Position numbers and translations under genes: made by a program. The notes below the pieces were generated by a model. It ran no database searches and was not told where the DNA came from. It was given only the letters and a program-made list of their open reading frames with translations. From Dastarcus helophoroides (Eukaryota; Arthropoda; Insecta; Coleoptera; Bothrideridae), in the NCBI GenBank assembly GCA_028583605.1, contig CM053333.1, forward strand, positions 8,388,638 to 8,452,637: 64,000 bases of DNA, given 5' to 3'. This document shows, piece after piece, positions 37,836 through 50,267 of this stretch. Each line of letters starts with the position of its first letter. Position 1 is the stretch's first letter.

Positions 37836-40800
37836 AATTTTTTTTGGAAATCTCAACATTTTTGAAAACTTCCTTCGCAATATTTCGAATTTTGTAAAAT
37901 TATTTTGACTTATCTCGAAGTTTTAAAGTTTTTGGAAAAGGTTGACTTTCATCAAATGTTTGACCTTACTTTCCTGAAATTTTTTGAAATTTTAACTCGA
38001 AATTTCAACTTCTTTTGCAAATCTGACTGTTTTTAAATTCGATTTTTTCAAAACATTTCAATTCTTTTTGAAAATTAGATTCTTTTGGAAATTTCTACTT
38101 TCGAAAACATTGACTTTCTTGCAACGTTTGATTTTTTCATTTCGAATTTTTTTCAATTCGAATTTTTTTTCAAAATTTTGGCTTTTTCCCAAAATTTTCA
38201 CTTTCTGAAAATGATGACTTTGCGAAAAGTTTTACATCGACATTTGTTGAAAATCTTAACTTGAACATTTCGACAATTTTTAACATTTAATTTGAAAAGT
38301 TCGAATTTCAGAGTTTCCATTTTTTAAACTTCATTTCAAATGTTGAAAAGTTAGATCCAAATGTTTAAAAAAAGTTTGGAATAAATTGGCAAATTTTGAA
38401 AACTTCAAAACCAAAATTTTTTCATAACAAAATTTTGAAAAAAATGCGTATATAGTTTTAAAAGTTGATATTGAAAGATAGTCGGAATGTTCAGAAAAAA
38501 GTTGAAATTTTGAAAAAGAATCATGATTTTCCAAAAAAAAATCAAAAACTTTAAAAAGTCGCAAGTGTCGGAAAAATTTTTCAAAATACCAATTGCTTTA
38601 GAATTCTGGCTTATTTGGATATATTTTGATTTTTGTTTTGAAAAGTTTTTACTTTTTTATATTTTTTGTCTATACTAAAATTTTTTTGGAAATGTCAACA
38701 TTGTTGAAAATTTCCTTTGCAATATTTCGAATTTTTTAAAAATATTTTGACTTATCTCGAAGTTTTGAAATTTTTGGAAAATGTTGACTTTCATCAAATC
38801 CTTATTTTCCTGAATGTTTTACCTTTTTTTGAAATCTTGACTCGAAATTTTAACTTTTTTGCAAATCTGACTGTTTTTAAATTCGATTTTTTCAAAACAT
38901 TTCAATTCTTTTTGAAAATTAGATTCTTTTGGAAGTTTCTACTTTCGAAAACATTGACTTTCTTGAAACGTTTGATTTTTTCATTTCGAATTTTTTTCAA
39001 TTTGAATTTTTTTCCAAAATGTTGGCTTTTTCCCAAAATTTTCACTTTCTGAAAATGATGACTTTTCGAAAAGTCTTACTTCGACATTTATTGAAAATCT
39101 TAACTTGAACATTTCGACTATTTTTAACATTTAATTTGAAAAGTTCGAATTTCAGATTTTCCATTTTTTAAACTTCATTTCAAATGTTGAAAAGTTAGAG
39201 TCCAAATGTTTAAAAAAAGTTTGGAACAAATTGGCAAATTTTGAAAACTTCAAAACCAAAATTTTTTCATAACAAAATTTTGAAAAAAATGCATATCTAG
39301 TTTTAAAAGTTGATATTGAAAGATAGTCAGAATGTTCAGAAAAAAGTTGAAATTTTGAAAAAGAATCGTGATTTTCCAGAAAAAAATCAAAAACTTTAAA
39401 AAGTCGCATGTTTCGGAAAAATTTTTCAAAATACCAACTGCTTTAGAATTCTGGCTTATTTGGATATATTTTGATTTTTGTTTTGAAAAGTTTTTACTTT
39501 TTTATATTTTTTGTCTATATTAAAATTTTTTTGGAAATGTCAACATTGTTGAAAATTTCCTTTGCAATATTTCGAATTTTTTAAAAATATTTTGACTTAT
39601 TTCGAAGTTTTTGGAAAATGTTGACTTTCATCAAATCCTTATTTTCCTGAAATTTTTACGTTTTTTTGAAATCTTGACTCGAAATTTCAACTTTTTTGCA
39701 AATCTGACTGTTTTTGAATTCGATTTTTTCAAAACATTTCAATTCTTTTTAAAAATTAGATTCTTTTGGAAGTTTCTACTTTCGAAAACATTGACTTTCT
39801 TGAAAAGTTTGATTTTTTCATTTCGAATCTTTTTTCAATTCGAATTTTTTTTCAAAATTTTGGCTTTTTCCCAAAATTTTCACTTTCTGGAAATGATGAC
39901 TCTTCGAAAAGTCTTACTTCAACATTTATTGAAAATCTTAACTTGAACATTTCGACTATTTTTAATATTTAATTTGAAAAGTTCCAATTTCAGATTTTCC
40001 ATTTTTTTAAACTTCATTTCAAATGTTGAAAATTTAGAGTCCAAATGTTTAAAAAAAGTTTGGAATAAATTGGCAAATTTTGAAAACTTCAAAACCAAAA
40101 TTTTTTCATAATAAAATTTTGAAAAAAATGCGTATCTAGTTTTAAAAGTTGATATTGAAAGATAGTCAGAATGTTCAGAAAAAAGTTGAAATTTTGAAAA
40201 AGAATCATGATTTTCCAGAAAAAAATCAAAAACTTTAAAAAGTCGCATGTTTCGGAAAAATTTTTCAAAATACCAACTGCTTTAGAATTCTGGCTTATTT
40301 GGATATATTTTGATTTTTGTTTTGAAAAGTTTTTACTTTTTTATATTTTTTGTCTATACTAAAATTTTTTTGGAAATGTCAACATTGTTGAAAATTTCCT
40401 TTGCAATATTTCGAATTTTTTAAAAATATTTTGACTTATCTCAAAGTTTTGAAGTTTTTGGAAAATGTTGACTTTCATCAAATCCTTATTTTCCTAAAAT
40501 TTTTACCTTTTTTTGAAATCTTGACTCGAAATTTCAACTTTTTTTGCAAATCTGACTGTTTTTAAATTCGATTTTTTCAAAACATTTCAATTCCTGTTGA
40601 AAATTACATTCTTTTGGAAGTTTCTACTTTCGAAAACATTGACTTTCTTGAAAAGTTTGATTTTTTCATTTCGAATTTTTTTCAATTCGAATTTTTTTCA
40701 CAATTTTGGCCTTTTCTCAAAATTTTCACTTTCTGGAAATGATGACTCTTCGAAAAGTTATACTTCAACATTTATTGAAAATCTTAACTTGAACATTTCG

Positions 40801-41160
40801 ACTATTTTTAATATTTAATTTGAAAAGTTCCAATTTCAGATTTTCCATTTTTTTAAACTTCATTTCAAATGTTGAACATTTAGAGTCCAAATGTTTAAAA
40901 AAAGTTTGGAATAAATTGGCAAATTTTGAAAACTTTGAAAACCAAAGTTTTTTCATAACAAAATTTTGAAAAAAATGCGTATCTAATTTTAAAAGTTGAT
41001 ATTGAAAAATAGTCAGAATGTTCAGAAAAGTTAAAATTTAAAAAAAAATCATGATTTTTCAATAAAAAAAAATCAAAAACTTTAAAAAGTCGCAATTTTC
41101 GGAAAAATTCCAAATTTTGTAAACAAAATTTTCAAAATAATTTGAAAAATTGAACATTTA
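37836..41160. repeat. Tandem satellite array, unit about 842 bp, four copies
   Basis: Unit starts (TTTTTTTGGAAATGTCAACA or close) fall near 37842, 38683, 39526 and 40367. Each unit has a T-rich part of about 580 bp and an A-rich part of about 260 bp, so the strand bias flips twice per unit. Homologous frames recur on the minus strand (ends 38564, 39409, 40248, 41113) and on the + strand, but they are driven by repetition of TTTCGAAA phrases and are not protein genes. Confidence 0.93.
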
Positions 41161-41892
41161 TATGTAGGACACATTTCTTATTATTAACTTTTAAAAAGAA
41201 ATTCCTAAATTACAATTCAAGTTTTGTAAGAAAAAGGATAAATAAAAATTTGTAGATTTTATTCTAAAATTTCGTAAAAAAATCAATGTTTATAAAAAGT
41301 GCCAGTAATAAAAAATGTTGAGGAAACAATTTTAGTTTCGACTGTAAAATTGAATACTTTTAAAAAAAGGTAAACAAAACGTCGCATTTCGAGTTTAAAA
41401 GTCAAAATTGTTGGCTTCTGAAGGCATAGAATCGAGAAAAATGGTTTGAACTCGGAATTTTGATTAAAAAGCTCCAAATTAAATAAAAAACTCAATATTT
41501 CTAAAATTGCTCTTTAAAAAGTAATAAATATTAAATATTTTTCACGGTTCCTTTCTGCACCAATTATAAATTTTTTGCACTCTTTATCCATAAAGAAAAT
41601 AAAATAAATTGTAGGGCGATACAATTTTAATTTAAATTTGGCGGCCAACCTCAATGACAGATGTCAGCCTGACTACCACCATTGATTGAATACTGCCACT
41701 GGCAGCTCCCGCGCTCTTACACAGAAATACAAGTCGACGCAAGTTGCAGAGTTGGTGTTACAAGATGTGTTCGAGCGAATAAATTTGGTTATTAGAAGAC
41801 CCCTTACAAAATCGTCACATTAATTTTAATCGACTTGAAAGGGCGCAAATTGGGGATCGTCCTGGCTGGTAAAACCTCTAGATACGCCACTG

Positions 41893-42430
41893 CTCTTGGC
41901 GTCCCTGTATTTACGTTAATAAGGTACCACACAAGATACAAGTTGTACGACATTTTTCGTTCGACAATTTAATTTCGGAATGTTAACAATATTTTGCTTT
42001 CGTATGTGTTGATAAGAGTGGGTTTTTATTAGCATTATTATGGAATACACTAATCAACAAAACTAGCTTACCATCGCAACACTTCGAGGAAATTGAATAT
42101 GATATGTATGTATTATCATATCATATTCCACGTATTACATCAGGAACATTATAATAATTTGTTTAAAATTTAAAAAGCGAGAGCGGCATTGCGGTTTTTA
42201 TGCAGTACTCGATACTCCCAGTTATTAAATTTAATAAAACCTAATTATTCTACAAAACATATAAATAATGATTAATTCTCTAATGCTCAATTTCAATTCT
42301 GGCGCTTTTTTGTATCGATTTTTAAGTTCAGTTCTTCGTTCTCTTAGAATAAACAACAAAGCATAGGTTAGATCAGTGGTTTCCAAACTATTTTGATTCC
42401 TGGCGCCTCTAATAGATACATTAAACCACC
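41893..42430. other. Intronic spacer with a possible hAT end
   Basis: AT-rich. At 42373 CAGTGGTTTCCAAACTATTTTG and then CCTGGCGCCTC resemble a hAT (Charlie-like) terminus. Its partner end was not identified, perhaps because of the MITE that follows. Confidence 0.4.
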
Positions 42431-42743
42431 GTGTGTACAAAAAGTTTTCTAATCTAGTGTGCTACCAGCATTTTTTGTCATGTTTACGTATATTCTTTAT
42501 TTGATCGGTATTTTAAATCGACAGATGAACAAACATCGTAAAAAATATTTTATTGATTTGATGTTACAATGAAAGAAAAATCTTTTATTGTTGAATTCTA
42601 CTTTCGACAAGCGCAAAAAAAGCAATAGCAAATGGACCTCTTCTATTCCTAATAGTACTCCATGTCAAGGTTCAAGTAAGGAACATACGTTAACGTGGCA
42701 AAAAATGACAGCAGCACACTAGATTAGAAAACTTTTCGTACAC
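42431..42743. mobile_element. MITE, copy 2 of 3
   Basis: Ends GTGTGTACAAAAAGTTTTCT and, on the right, AGATTAGAAAACTTTTCGTAC. About 313 bp, same family as 11206-11522, with the internal inverted phrases GTCATGTTTACGTATATTC and GAACATACGTTAACGTGGC. No coding sequence. Confidence 0.85.
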
Positions 42744-42879
42744 TTAATATATTCGCGTCCGCCTATGTAAAATAATAATAAATGAAACATGTATTCCAAA
42801 TTCGGAAGCAATTTATTGACCAGACCTGTCATTAATTGTTGAAATATAATAAACTTTTATTATTATTATTATTAAAATA

Positions 42880-45800
42880 ATTAATCTTTTCTTCTTGAAG
42901 TTTCAATTTTAATTTCAAAATTCGTTTTTCTCTAAATTCTGATTTTTTCGAAATTCACCTTTTTCGAAAATCGCTCTTTTCGAAATTCGCTGTTTTCGAA
43001 ATTCACTTTTTTTCGAAATTCGCTTTTTTTTTTAAATTTTCATTTCATTCGTCTACCGTTTGTTTCAGGCCCGCCGCAGCCACTTGAGCGCCCTCAAAAT
43101 TGTGGTCTACTTTCTGATGACAAAAAACAGATCCTTCGCTCGACTTTTCCGCTCTTTGCAGTGATGCCCACGCCATTTTTATGACAAAAAAAAGTTTTCA
43201 TGCGATTTCCGGCCCCTTTCATTGGTATTGGCGCTGGACAAGCACATTCCCGGTGGTCCTGCTTTTTTAAAGTCTACTTTTATTTCGAAATCTCTAGGAA
43301 TTTAGGCTTTTTTTCGAAATTTTGATTTTTTTTTCAAAGTTCCGTTTTCTCTTCAAAATTCATTTCGTTCGGAATTTCGTCATATTTATAAAAATTTTAA
43401 AAATCGATTCTTCTAAATCCAAATCTGGAAATTTCAAGTTGTTTATCAAACAATGTCTTTCTCGCGAAATTCCGACGTTCCTCTCAAAATTTAACCGTTT
43501 AGTTTACAAATTTCGATTTTTTTTCCGCAAAATTCGTACTTTTGTCGAAATTTCGACGACTTTTTCTCAAAATTCATCTTTTTTTCCAAAAGTTGTACTT
43601 TTTTCGTACAATTTGACTTTTTTTTCTCAAAATGTAACTTCCTCAGAGAATGTTTTTTTCAATTAATTTAACATTTCTTCGGCCCAGTTTGGAAATATTT
43701 AAATTTTTATGGTTTGATGACAATTTTCTAAACAGTTTTTGAAAAAAACATAATATTTCGGGTCAATAAGGGTCTACCATGAAGAATAATTCCTCAGAGA
43801 AGTTTCATTCTTTTTTAAAGTTAGGTCTTTTTCTGGAATTTTGTAATCTATTGTTCAAAATTCGTTTTATTTTTATTTTCAGAACGTTTCAAAATTTGAT
43901 TTTTTGCTCAAATTGGTCTACCTCTTGAAATTTGGACTTATTTTTTAAAAATCGTCATTTTCCCAAAATTGCCACTTACTTCCAAAATTCGACTTTTTTT
44001 CTCAAATTTTGACATTCTATTACAAAATCAGTTTTTTTCAGTTCAAAATTCGTTATTTTTTTCTCATTTTCGCAATGTTGTCATTTGTCTCAAAATTTGA
44101 TTTTTTTACTTAAAATTCTTGAAATTTTGACTTACTCTCAGTCATCGTTTTCTCAAAATTGAGACTACTTCCAAAATTCGACTTTTTTCTCAAATCTTGA
44201 TTTCCTATTGGAAAATCAGACTTTTTCAATTCAAAATTCGTTATTTTTTTCAATTTTGAACCGTTACATGCTTTACTCCCAAAATTCGACTTTTTTCTCA
44301 AATTTTGATTTCCTTTTGGAAAATCAGACTTTTTCGCTTCAAAAGTTGTTTTATTTTTAATTTTCGAAATGATGCCATTTGTCTCGAAATTTGATTTTTT
44401 CTTAAGTTGCTCTATCTCTTGAAATTACATTTTATTTTCAAAATTCGTCGTTTTCTCAAAATTGCGACTTTACTCCCAAAATTGGACTTTTTTCTCAAAT
44501 TTTGACTTTCTATTGAAAAATCAGACTTTTTCAATTCAAAATCCGTTTTTTTTTATTTTCGCAATGTTGCCATTTGTCTCAAAATTTGATTTTTTTCTGA
44601 AATCGGTCCATCTCTTGAAATGTTAACTTATTTTCAAAAGTCGTCGTTTTTTTAGAATTGTGAATTTACTCCCAAAATTCGACTTTTTTCTTAAATTTTG
44701 GCTTTATATTGGAAAATCAGACTTCCCAATTCAGAATTCGCTTTTTTTCATTTTCGAAATGTTGCCATTTGTCTCGAAATTTGATTTTTTCTCAAACTGG
44801 TCTACCGCTTGAAATTTCGAATTATTTTCAGAAATCGTCGTTTTCCCAAAATTGCCACTAACTTCCAAAATTCGCCCATTTTCTCAAATTTTGACTTTCT
44901 AATGGAAAATCAGACTTTTTCAATTCAAAATCCGTTGTTTTTTATTTTCACAATGTTGCCATTTGTCTCAAAATCTGATTTTTTTCTGAAATTGGTCCAT
45001 CTCTTGAAATGTTAACTTATTTTCAAAAGCCGTCGTTTTTTAGAATTGTGAATTTACTTCCAAAATTCGACTTTTTTCTCAAATTTTGACTTTATATTGG
45101 AAAATCAGACTTTTCCAATTCAAAATACGCTTTTTTTTATTTTCGAAATGTTGCCATTTGTCTCAAAATTTGATTTTTTCTCAAACTGGTCTACTGCTTG
45201 AAATTTCGAATTATTTTCAAAAATCGTCGTTTTCCCAAAATTGCCACTAACTTCCAAAATTCGCCCGTTTTCTCAAATTTTGACTTTCTAATGGAAAATG
45301 AGACTTTTTCAATTCAAAATCCGTTTTTTTTTATTTTCAAAATGTTGCCATTGGTCTCAAAATTTGATTTTTTTCTGAAATTGGTCCATCTCTTGAAATG
45401 TTAACTTATTTTCAAAAGCCGTCGTTTTTTAGAATTGTGAATTTACTCCCAAAATTCGACTTTTTTCTCAAATTTTGACTTTATATTGGAAAATCAGACT
45501 TTTCCAATTCAAAATTCGCTTTTTTTCATTTTCGAAATGTTGCCATTTGTCTCGAAATTTGATTTTTTCTCAAACTGGTCTAGCGCTTGAAATTTCGAAT
45601 TATTTTCAAAAATCGTCGTTTTCCCAAAATTGCCACTTAACTTCCAAAATTCGCCCGTTTTCTCAAATTTTGACTTTCTAATGGAAAATGAGACTTTTTC
45701 AATTCAAAATCCGTTTTTTTTTATTTTCAAAATGTTGCCATTTGTCTCAAAATTTGATTTTTTTTCTGAAATCGGTCCATCTCTTGAAATATTAACTTAT

Positions 45801-46840
45801 TTTCAAAAGTCAGTCGTTTTTTAGAATTGTGAATTTACTCCCAAAATTCGACTTTTTTCTCAAATTTTGACTTTATATTGGAAAATCAGACTTTTCCAAT
45901 TCAAAATTCGCTTTTTTTCATTTTCGAAATGTTGCCATTTGTCTCGAAATTTGATTTTTTCTCAAACTGGTCTACCGCTTGAAATTTCGAATTATTTTCA
46001 AAAATCGTCGTTTTTCCAAAATTGCCACTAACTTCCAAAATTCGCCCGTTTTCTCAAATTTTGACTTTCTAATGGAAAATCAGACTTTTTTTTAATGTGA
46101 TCCTTTTTCTCAACATTTTAATGATATTCTATTTGAAGTTTGTTTTTTTTGAAAATGTTGACTCTTATCTTTTAAGTTCAACATATTCTGTTGGTGGGTA
46201 AAATGTTATTCCGAGGCACCTTTCTTTTTATTTAGTCGAGAGAAATTGCTTGTAAGTGTATCTTTGTTTTTTTCTTTTGTTTTAATAAAATATTTATTAA
46301 AGAATTTTTTCCAAGTTGACAAAATTTATTTTTGCGGCACTATTTCTATTTTTGGTTGACAAAAATTAAGCTTTTTATAATTTCATTTAGATTTGCATAG
46401 TCAAGGTTGTGAAAAAATCTTTGGGGGGGGGGGGATTTGCGATTTTCTTATTTTTACTTCTATAGAGCGTTTGCTTACATAATATTTGAAAGCCCTTTCC
46501 TTGAAATTTATCTGCTTCTCGATATTTTGACATTTTTCTTCAAATTCCTTTATTTTTTCGAAATTAGTTCTAAATTTTAATGAAAAACTAAAAATTTCGA
46601 AAAAGAATATTTTTTTTGAAAATTGTGAGATAAATATTTTCTAGGAATTCCACCTGTTTTTTGGGAGCTTTCAAGATATCAAAATTGAATTAAAAACGCG
46701 AAAATTTTGAGAAAAAATATTGTAAATTTCGACTGTTTGGTCGAAATTTGACTAGGTACGTCTTTTTCTCTAAATTTGTTTATTTTTCAAAATTGTACTG
46801 AAATTTCAATTAAAAGCAGGAATATTTTCCGGAAAAATAC
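42880..46840. repeat. T-rich TTCGAAA satellite, including an array with a unit of about 390 bp
   Basis: From about 44120 to 46085 the units are regular. The phrase CGAATTATTTTCAAAAATCG occurs near 45205, 45596 and 45986, with variants near 44817 and 44430. Each is followed by GTTTTCCCAAAATTGCCACT, TTTTGACTTTCTAATGG and AATGTTGCCATTTGTCTC. Outside that array the same vocabulary is looser. A non-satellite GC-richer island lies at 43060-43265 (GGCCCGCCGCAGCCACTTGA), origin unknown. A run of 12 G occurs near 46422. Confidence 0.88.
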
Positions 46841-47103
46841 GGCCGCGAGAATGAATCATACGACAGATAAGCATTCTAGACTTTTCCCGCTTGCTCGAGC
46901 CCGATCTGTACGGAGATCCGTTCTAGAAACCGGAACGGTATGAATACGCGGTCGTCTTTCCCTCAAGTCAGTGGGTCGGTCGATCGGTCATTCAGTCAGT
47001 CAAATAGTTGGATAGTTAAGTGAATCATAATTGTTGTGTTCTAAAATAAGTTTAAAATAAAGTGTTTACAATTCACGGAGTTTTAATTTTCGAACCGGTA
47101 ACA
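46840..47103 (+). mobile_element. Diverged LTR related to 36664-37071
   Basis: Shares CGGCCGCGAGAATGAA, ACAGATAAGC, TTCTAGAAACC, GTCTTTCCCTC-AGTCAGT, AATAAAGTG, AATTCAC and CGAACCGGTAACA, in the same order as the first LTR. The TATA box is decayed (GGTATGAATACGCGG). A TTCTAGAA dyad persists at 46921-46928. The 5' third is missing or too diverged to see. Confidence 0.65.
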
Positions 47104-47412
47104 CGCAATGCAACAAACGATAGAAAACATTTAAATATAGCAGAGAAATCGTGTGCAAATTACTTTTTTTTGTCATTAATTTTTGAAAATGAATGCGGCC
47201 TCTCCCTGAAGCAAGTCTTATCTACGCTCACGTGTATCTTTGAGAGTACTTTTAAATCATTTGATAAGCTGTGGTAGATAATATTAAAGAATTTAGGGTA
47301 TTTTTTTCTGAAAGCTGAGAGTTTCTAGTTAATTTTAAAATTTGCATAATATATCACAACGCACTGCGAATAAAAAATAAAATAAATAAAAATATTTAAT
47401 ATATTTATAGAT

Positions 47413-47658
47413 TTTGGTGGAACGGACTGGTCTTTGGTTATCTTCAAAAACTGAAATACAAAATTTGTCCCCTGAAACCAAGAAAGATTAAAAAACACAA
47501 CAAAGGTTACTGTAACGCGTTTCGGCAGCCAAGCTATCATCTTCAGAGAGATACTAAATCTCTCTGAAGATAATAGCTTGGCTGTCGAACCGCGGTAGAG
47601 CAACCTTTGTTGTGTTTTTTAATCTTTCTTGGTTTCAGGGGACAAGTTTAGTATTTCA
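47413..47658. mobile_element. Palindromic retro-type element, long copy, with hammerhead-like core
   Basis: 246 bp, flanked by a 12-bp duplication ATATTTATAGAT (47401-47412 and 47659-47670). Beyond a single-stranded head (TTTGGTGGAACGGACTGGTC), the two arms are near-perfect complements of about 100 bases meeting at 47555-47565. The arms contain TTGTCCCCTGAAACCAAG at the outside and AGCTTGGCTG at the inside. On the minus strand the inner arm reads CTGAAGA, a short self-complementary stretch, then GAAAC, matching the CUGANGA...GAAA core of hammerhead ribozymes. It is related to 12886-13051. Penelope-like elements and retrozymes are possible relatives; no reverse transcriptase is present. Confidence 0.65.
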
Positions 47659-47840
47659 ATATTTATAGATGTAAATCATTAAATCCTTAGAATAAACTTC
47701 TAACAAGGGAAGGGCACGACATAGGAAATTCATTTGAGGATGAGACTCCGTGCAATTTTAGTACTCCTTTACGGTGTTTAATCCTTAAAGTAATAGCGCC
47801 GAATGGTCAGCCACCTTTGAGAAAAAAAAGCCTTTAACTC

Positions 47841-47917
47841 TAGCAACGTAATAGCATAGGTGGCTACGTACCCGCATATCGCGTGGACGTTCTGGGTTCG
47901 AGTCTCGCGCTAGGGAA
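47841..47917 (+). other. tRNA-like promoter boxes in left inverted end
   Basis: A-box-like TAGCATAGGTGG (47852-47863) and B-box-like GGTTCGAGTCT (47895-47905) are spaced as in a tRNA gene. The outer seven bases CTCTAGC and GCTAGGG could pair as an acceptor stem with one G-U. The T stem does not pair well, so this is a tRNA-derived sequence and not a working tRNA gene. Confidence 0.5.
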
Positions 47918-48133
47918 CTTTTTTTCTTTATTTTTATTAAATTCTTTTAACAATTAAGTTGTTTCGAACAATTTCTTAAGAAATATTAAATGATATTTTA
48001 ATTATCGTAATTATTTTATGTTTTAGAATATAAAATAACTATAAGTAATAATAATAATGTTTATTAATAGTTATATCAAGTAAAAAAATTTAGATTGTGT
48101 TATGATTTCACTTTATTTTACATATATTTTTTA

Positions 48134-49836
48134 TTACAAACAGCAACCAGAATGATAATTATCATAAAAACATTTGAAACAATAAATTTTTTGACATCTA
48201 ACACAATTAATAAAAGCGGAATTATTGCAAGAACAATGTTCTTTCAGAAGTTCCGTTGGAAAACAAACATCATTTACATTCAAGAAAATGTCTCGATCTT
48301 CAGAAAGTTTAGCTGCGTACCAAGCATACCGTATCATTTTATTGAAAATTGGCGATGACAATTGATGATGAACAACTGATTAAATTTTAATGAAGTCTTC
48401 TCGTGAATTTATCTCCCGATTCTGTTCAATTAAATATGCTGAATTTTGTAAATGCTTAATTAAATTTTTTACTTGTCTATAAAAATAAACGTCACAAGGT
48501 TGAACAATAGGCGTACATTTGGGAGGAATAACTTTAAGCGTTCAAGTAAGTAATTCATTGTCATCTTGAAAAATTTCATCATAAATTTCAGGTTTAGTTT
48601 GACCTCCCCAAGAGTCAATGAGTAAAAGAAAATTTTCTTTTCCAATGTAAGGTTTCAAACAACCTTGAAGAAAGTCAATACATAATCCTGTTGCCAGTTT
48701 TCCGGACTTTGAAGATGTTACTATAACATTTTTATATTTTTGTACATATTCATCCACTGTTTTTTGAACTCTTGGGCCAAATTTGCCGGTTGGTTCTTGA
48801 AGACATACAAATACTTGAGGCAATAATTTTCCTGACAAAGTAAGAGCATATTGTGCTGTATATGAATGTGTAACTTTATTCATATCTTGTCGCTTAACAA
48901 ATACAGTTTTGCTTCCTTGTTCTGCAAGAGTCCTGTTGAAAGTAGACTGGTACTGGCAGCCTAAAAACGAAAATAGTTTAATTGTAAGTTTATAATTTAA
49001 ACTCAAGCATAATTTAAAGCTTCGTTTTATCAGCATACCTGTCTGGTCAGTGTTAATGACGAAATCTTTGTCAAATTTCGGTATCAGTTGTATCACCTGT
49101 GTCCGAAAAGTTTCTGCAGACTTCAAAATTTCTTCTAAAGTTGCTGCTTCTTTTTGCGAAACGTATTTTGTTATTTTCCGTTGACGTATTTTATGTGCTT
49201 TTTTGAATTTTTTGACCCATCTTTCAGAAGCTTTAAATTCCAAATTTTTAAATTGCCCAGCAGCAGATAAAGCCCATTGCTGTAAATTCTTGCTAGTTAC
49301 TTGCTGATAATTTTGTCCAAGAATCAATCAGAGCATATTTATCAAATTTATTTCCTCTGTTTTTGACGTCTTCTTCCCATCTGGATAAATACTCTTTTTT
49401 TCTCAAGCGACCACATCCTCTACTTTGCAATGTTTTTATGCTCCATGTAGGATGTTTTTTCGTCATGTTAACGACTTTTATTTTATAATCTAGAGGGATA
49501 TGCTCTATTTCTCTAGTTTTTTTTTCTTCAGGTTCATATTCCTCAGATGAGGAATCAACTTCAATCACACTCTTCGTTAACATGTATGAGTTCCTCGTTG
49601 CTTATCATACTTTTTTCAGCCAACATGTCGACAGTATGGTTGAAAATTTCTTCACCCATCAACATAGCTTCATAAGAAATGGAGCTCGAGCATTTCGAAA
49701 AAATCAAATTATTTTCTTTAAGCAATGTTTTAAAATGCTCAACTGCATCTGTTAACTTCATCTTTGAATGTTCACTGCATAAATATTCTTTAAAAAGCGC
49801 GTCTTTTACACTAACAACATCTTTATTCTCAGACAT
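48134..49836 (-). pseudogene. Decayed DDE_1/pogo-like transposase
   Basis: Reads leftward from the ATG at 49836. The first part is an acidic region (DSSSEEYEPEEKK). It is followed by two helix-turn-helix-like segments, including a CENP-B-type stretch (ASERWVKKFKKAHKIRQRK), then DDE-type landmarks: NTDQTG (first Asp), LLLIDSWGGQ (second Asp) and CTPIVQPCDVYFYRQ (third Asp). The C-terminus is Cys-rich (CVRCQKIYCFKC). A 78-bp GT-AG intron at 48961-49038 restores DQTG|CQYQS. Defects: frame changes near 49565 and 49320, an in-frame TGA near 48541 before the third catalytic Asp, and a TAA near 48383. It belongs to the 3.2-kb element 47700-50947. The assignment to the DDE_1 (pogo/Tigger/CENP-B) group rests on motif order; the exact family is not known to me. 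Confidence 0.85.
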
Positions 49837-49965
49837 TTTGATAATATAATATTCAAGTTTATTTTTTTGTATTTAATACACCCAAAATAAATGATCACGA
49901 AACACTATGAACACTGCGAAATCCAGGTATAAACTGACAGGTCGGTCTACAAGTTATAAGATATC

Positions 49966-50267
49966 GTGTGTACAAAAAATTTTCTAACTTAGTGTGCTGT
50001 GTCATTTTTTGACATATTTACGTATGGTCCTTACTTGATCGACAGATAGGTGAACGAACATAACCATAAATAAATATTTTATTGATTTGATGTTATAATG
50101 GAAGAAACATTACCAATCATGAATAGATCTTTTCTATTCCTGAGCGTACTCCAAAATGTTTATGTCAAGGTTAAATGTCAATTTGATGAGTACGAATTAA
50201 GGAAGGGACATACGTGAAAATGTCAAAAAATGACAGCAGCACACTAGATTAGAAAACTTTTTGTAGG
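49966..50267. mobile_element. MITE, copy 3 of 3, nested in the 3.2-kb transposon
   Basis: About 302 bp with GTGTGTACAAAAAATTTTCT at the left and CACTAGATTAGAAAACTTTT at the right. It sits between the transposase start and the right inverted end. Same family as 11206-11522 and 42431-42743. Confidence 0.85.

Larger units (their letters stand above)
35035..41892. mobile_element. 6.86-kb TIR element whose payload is satellite plus an LTR
   Basis: Left end CAGTGGCGTATCG, and complement of the right end CAGTGGCGTATCTAGAGG. It is flanked by CTCTTAAC (35027-35034) and CTCTTGGC (41893-41900), which agree at 6 of 8 positions, as expected for an old 8-bp duplication. The interior is A-rich TTCGAAA satellite (about 35100-36600 and 37150-37790), a solo LTR (36664-37071), a tandem array with a unit of about 842 bp (37836-41160), and about 250 bp of non-satellite sequence beside the right end (41640-41890). 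No transposase frame was found. Confidence 0.72.

Noticed and set aside
38331..41113. Repeated open frames (RLFKVFDFFLENHDSFSK...) at 842-bp intervals, suggesting a repeated protein gene
   Set aside because: They follow the satellite unit exactly, have no start context, consist of Phe/Ser/Lys/Leu strings from TTTCGAAA phrases, and similar frames occur on the other strand.
48542..49327. Single intact transposase gene
   Set aside because: The frame is only one fragment: frameshifts upstream and two in-frame stops downstream separate it from the start and from the third catalytic Asp, so it was called a pseudogene.
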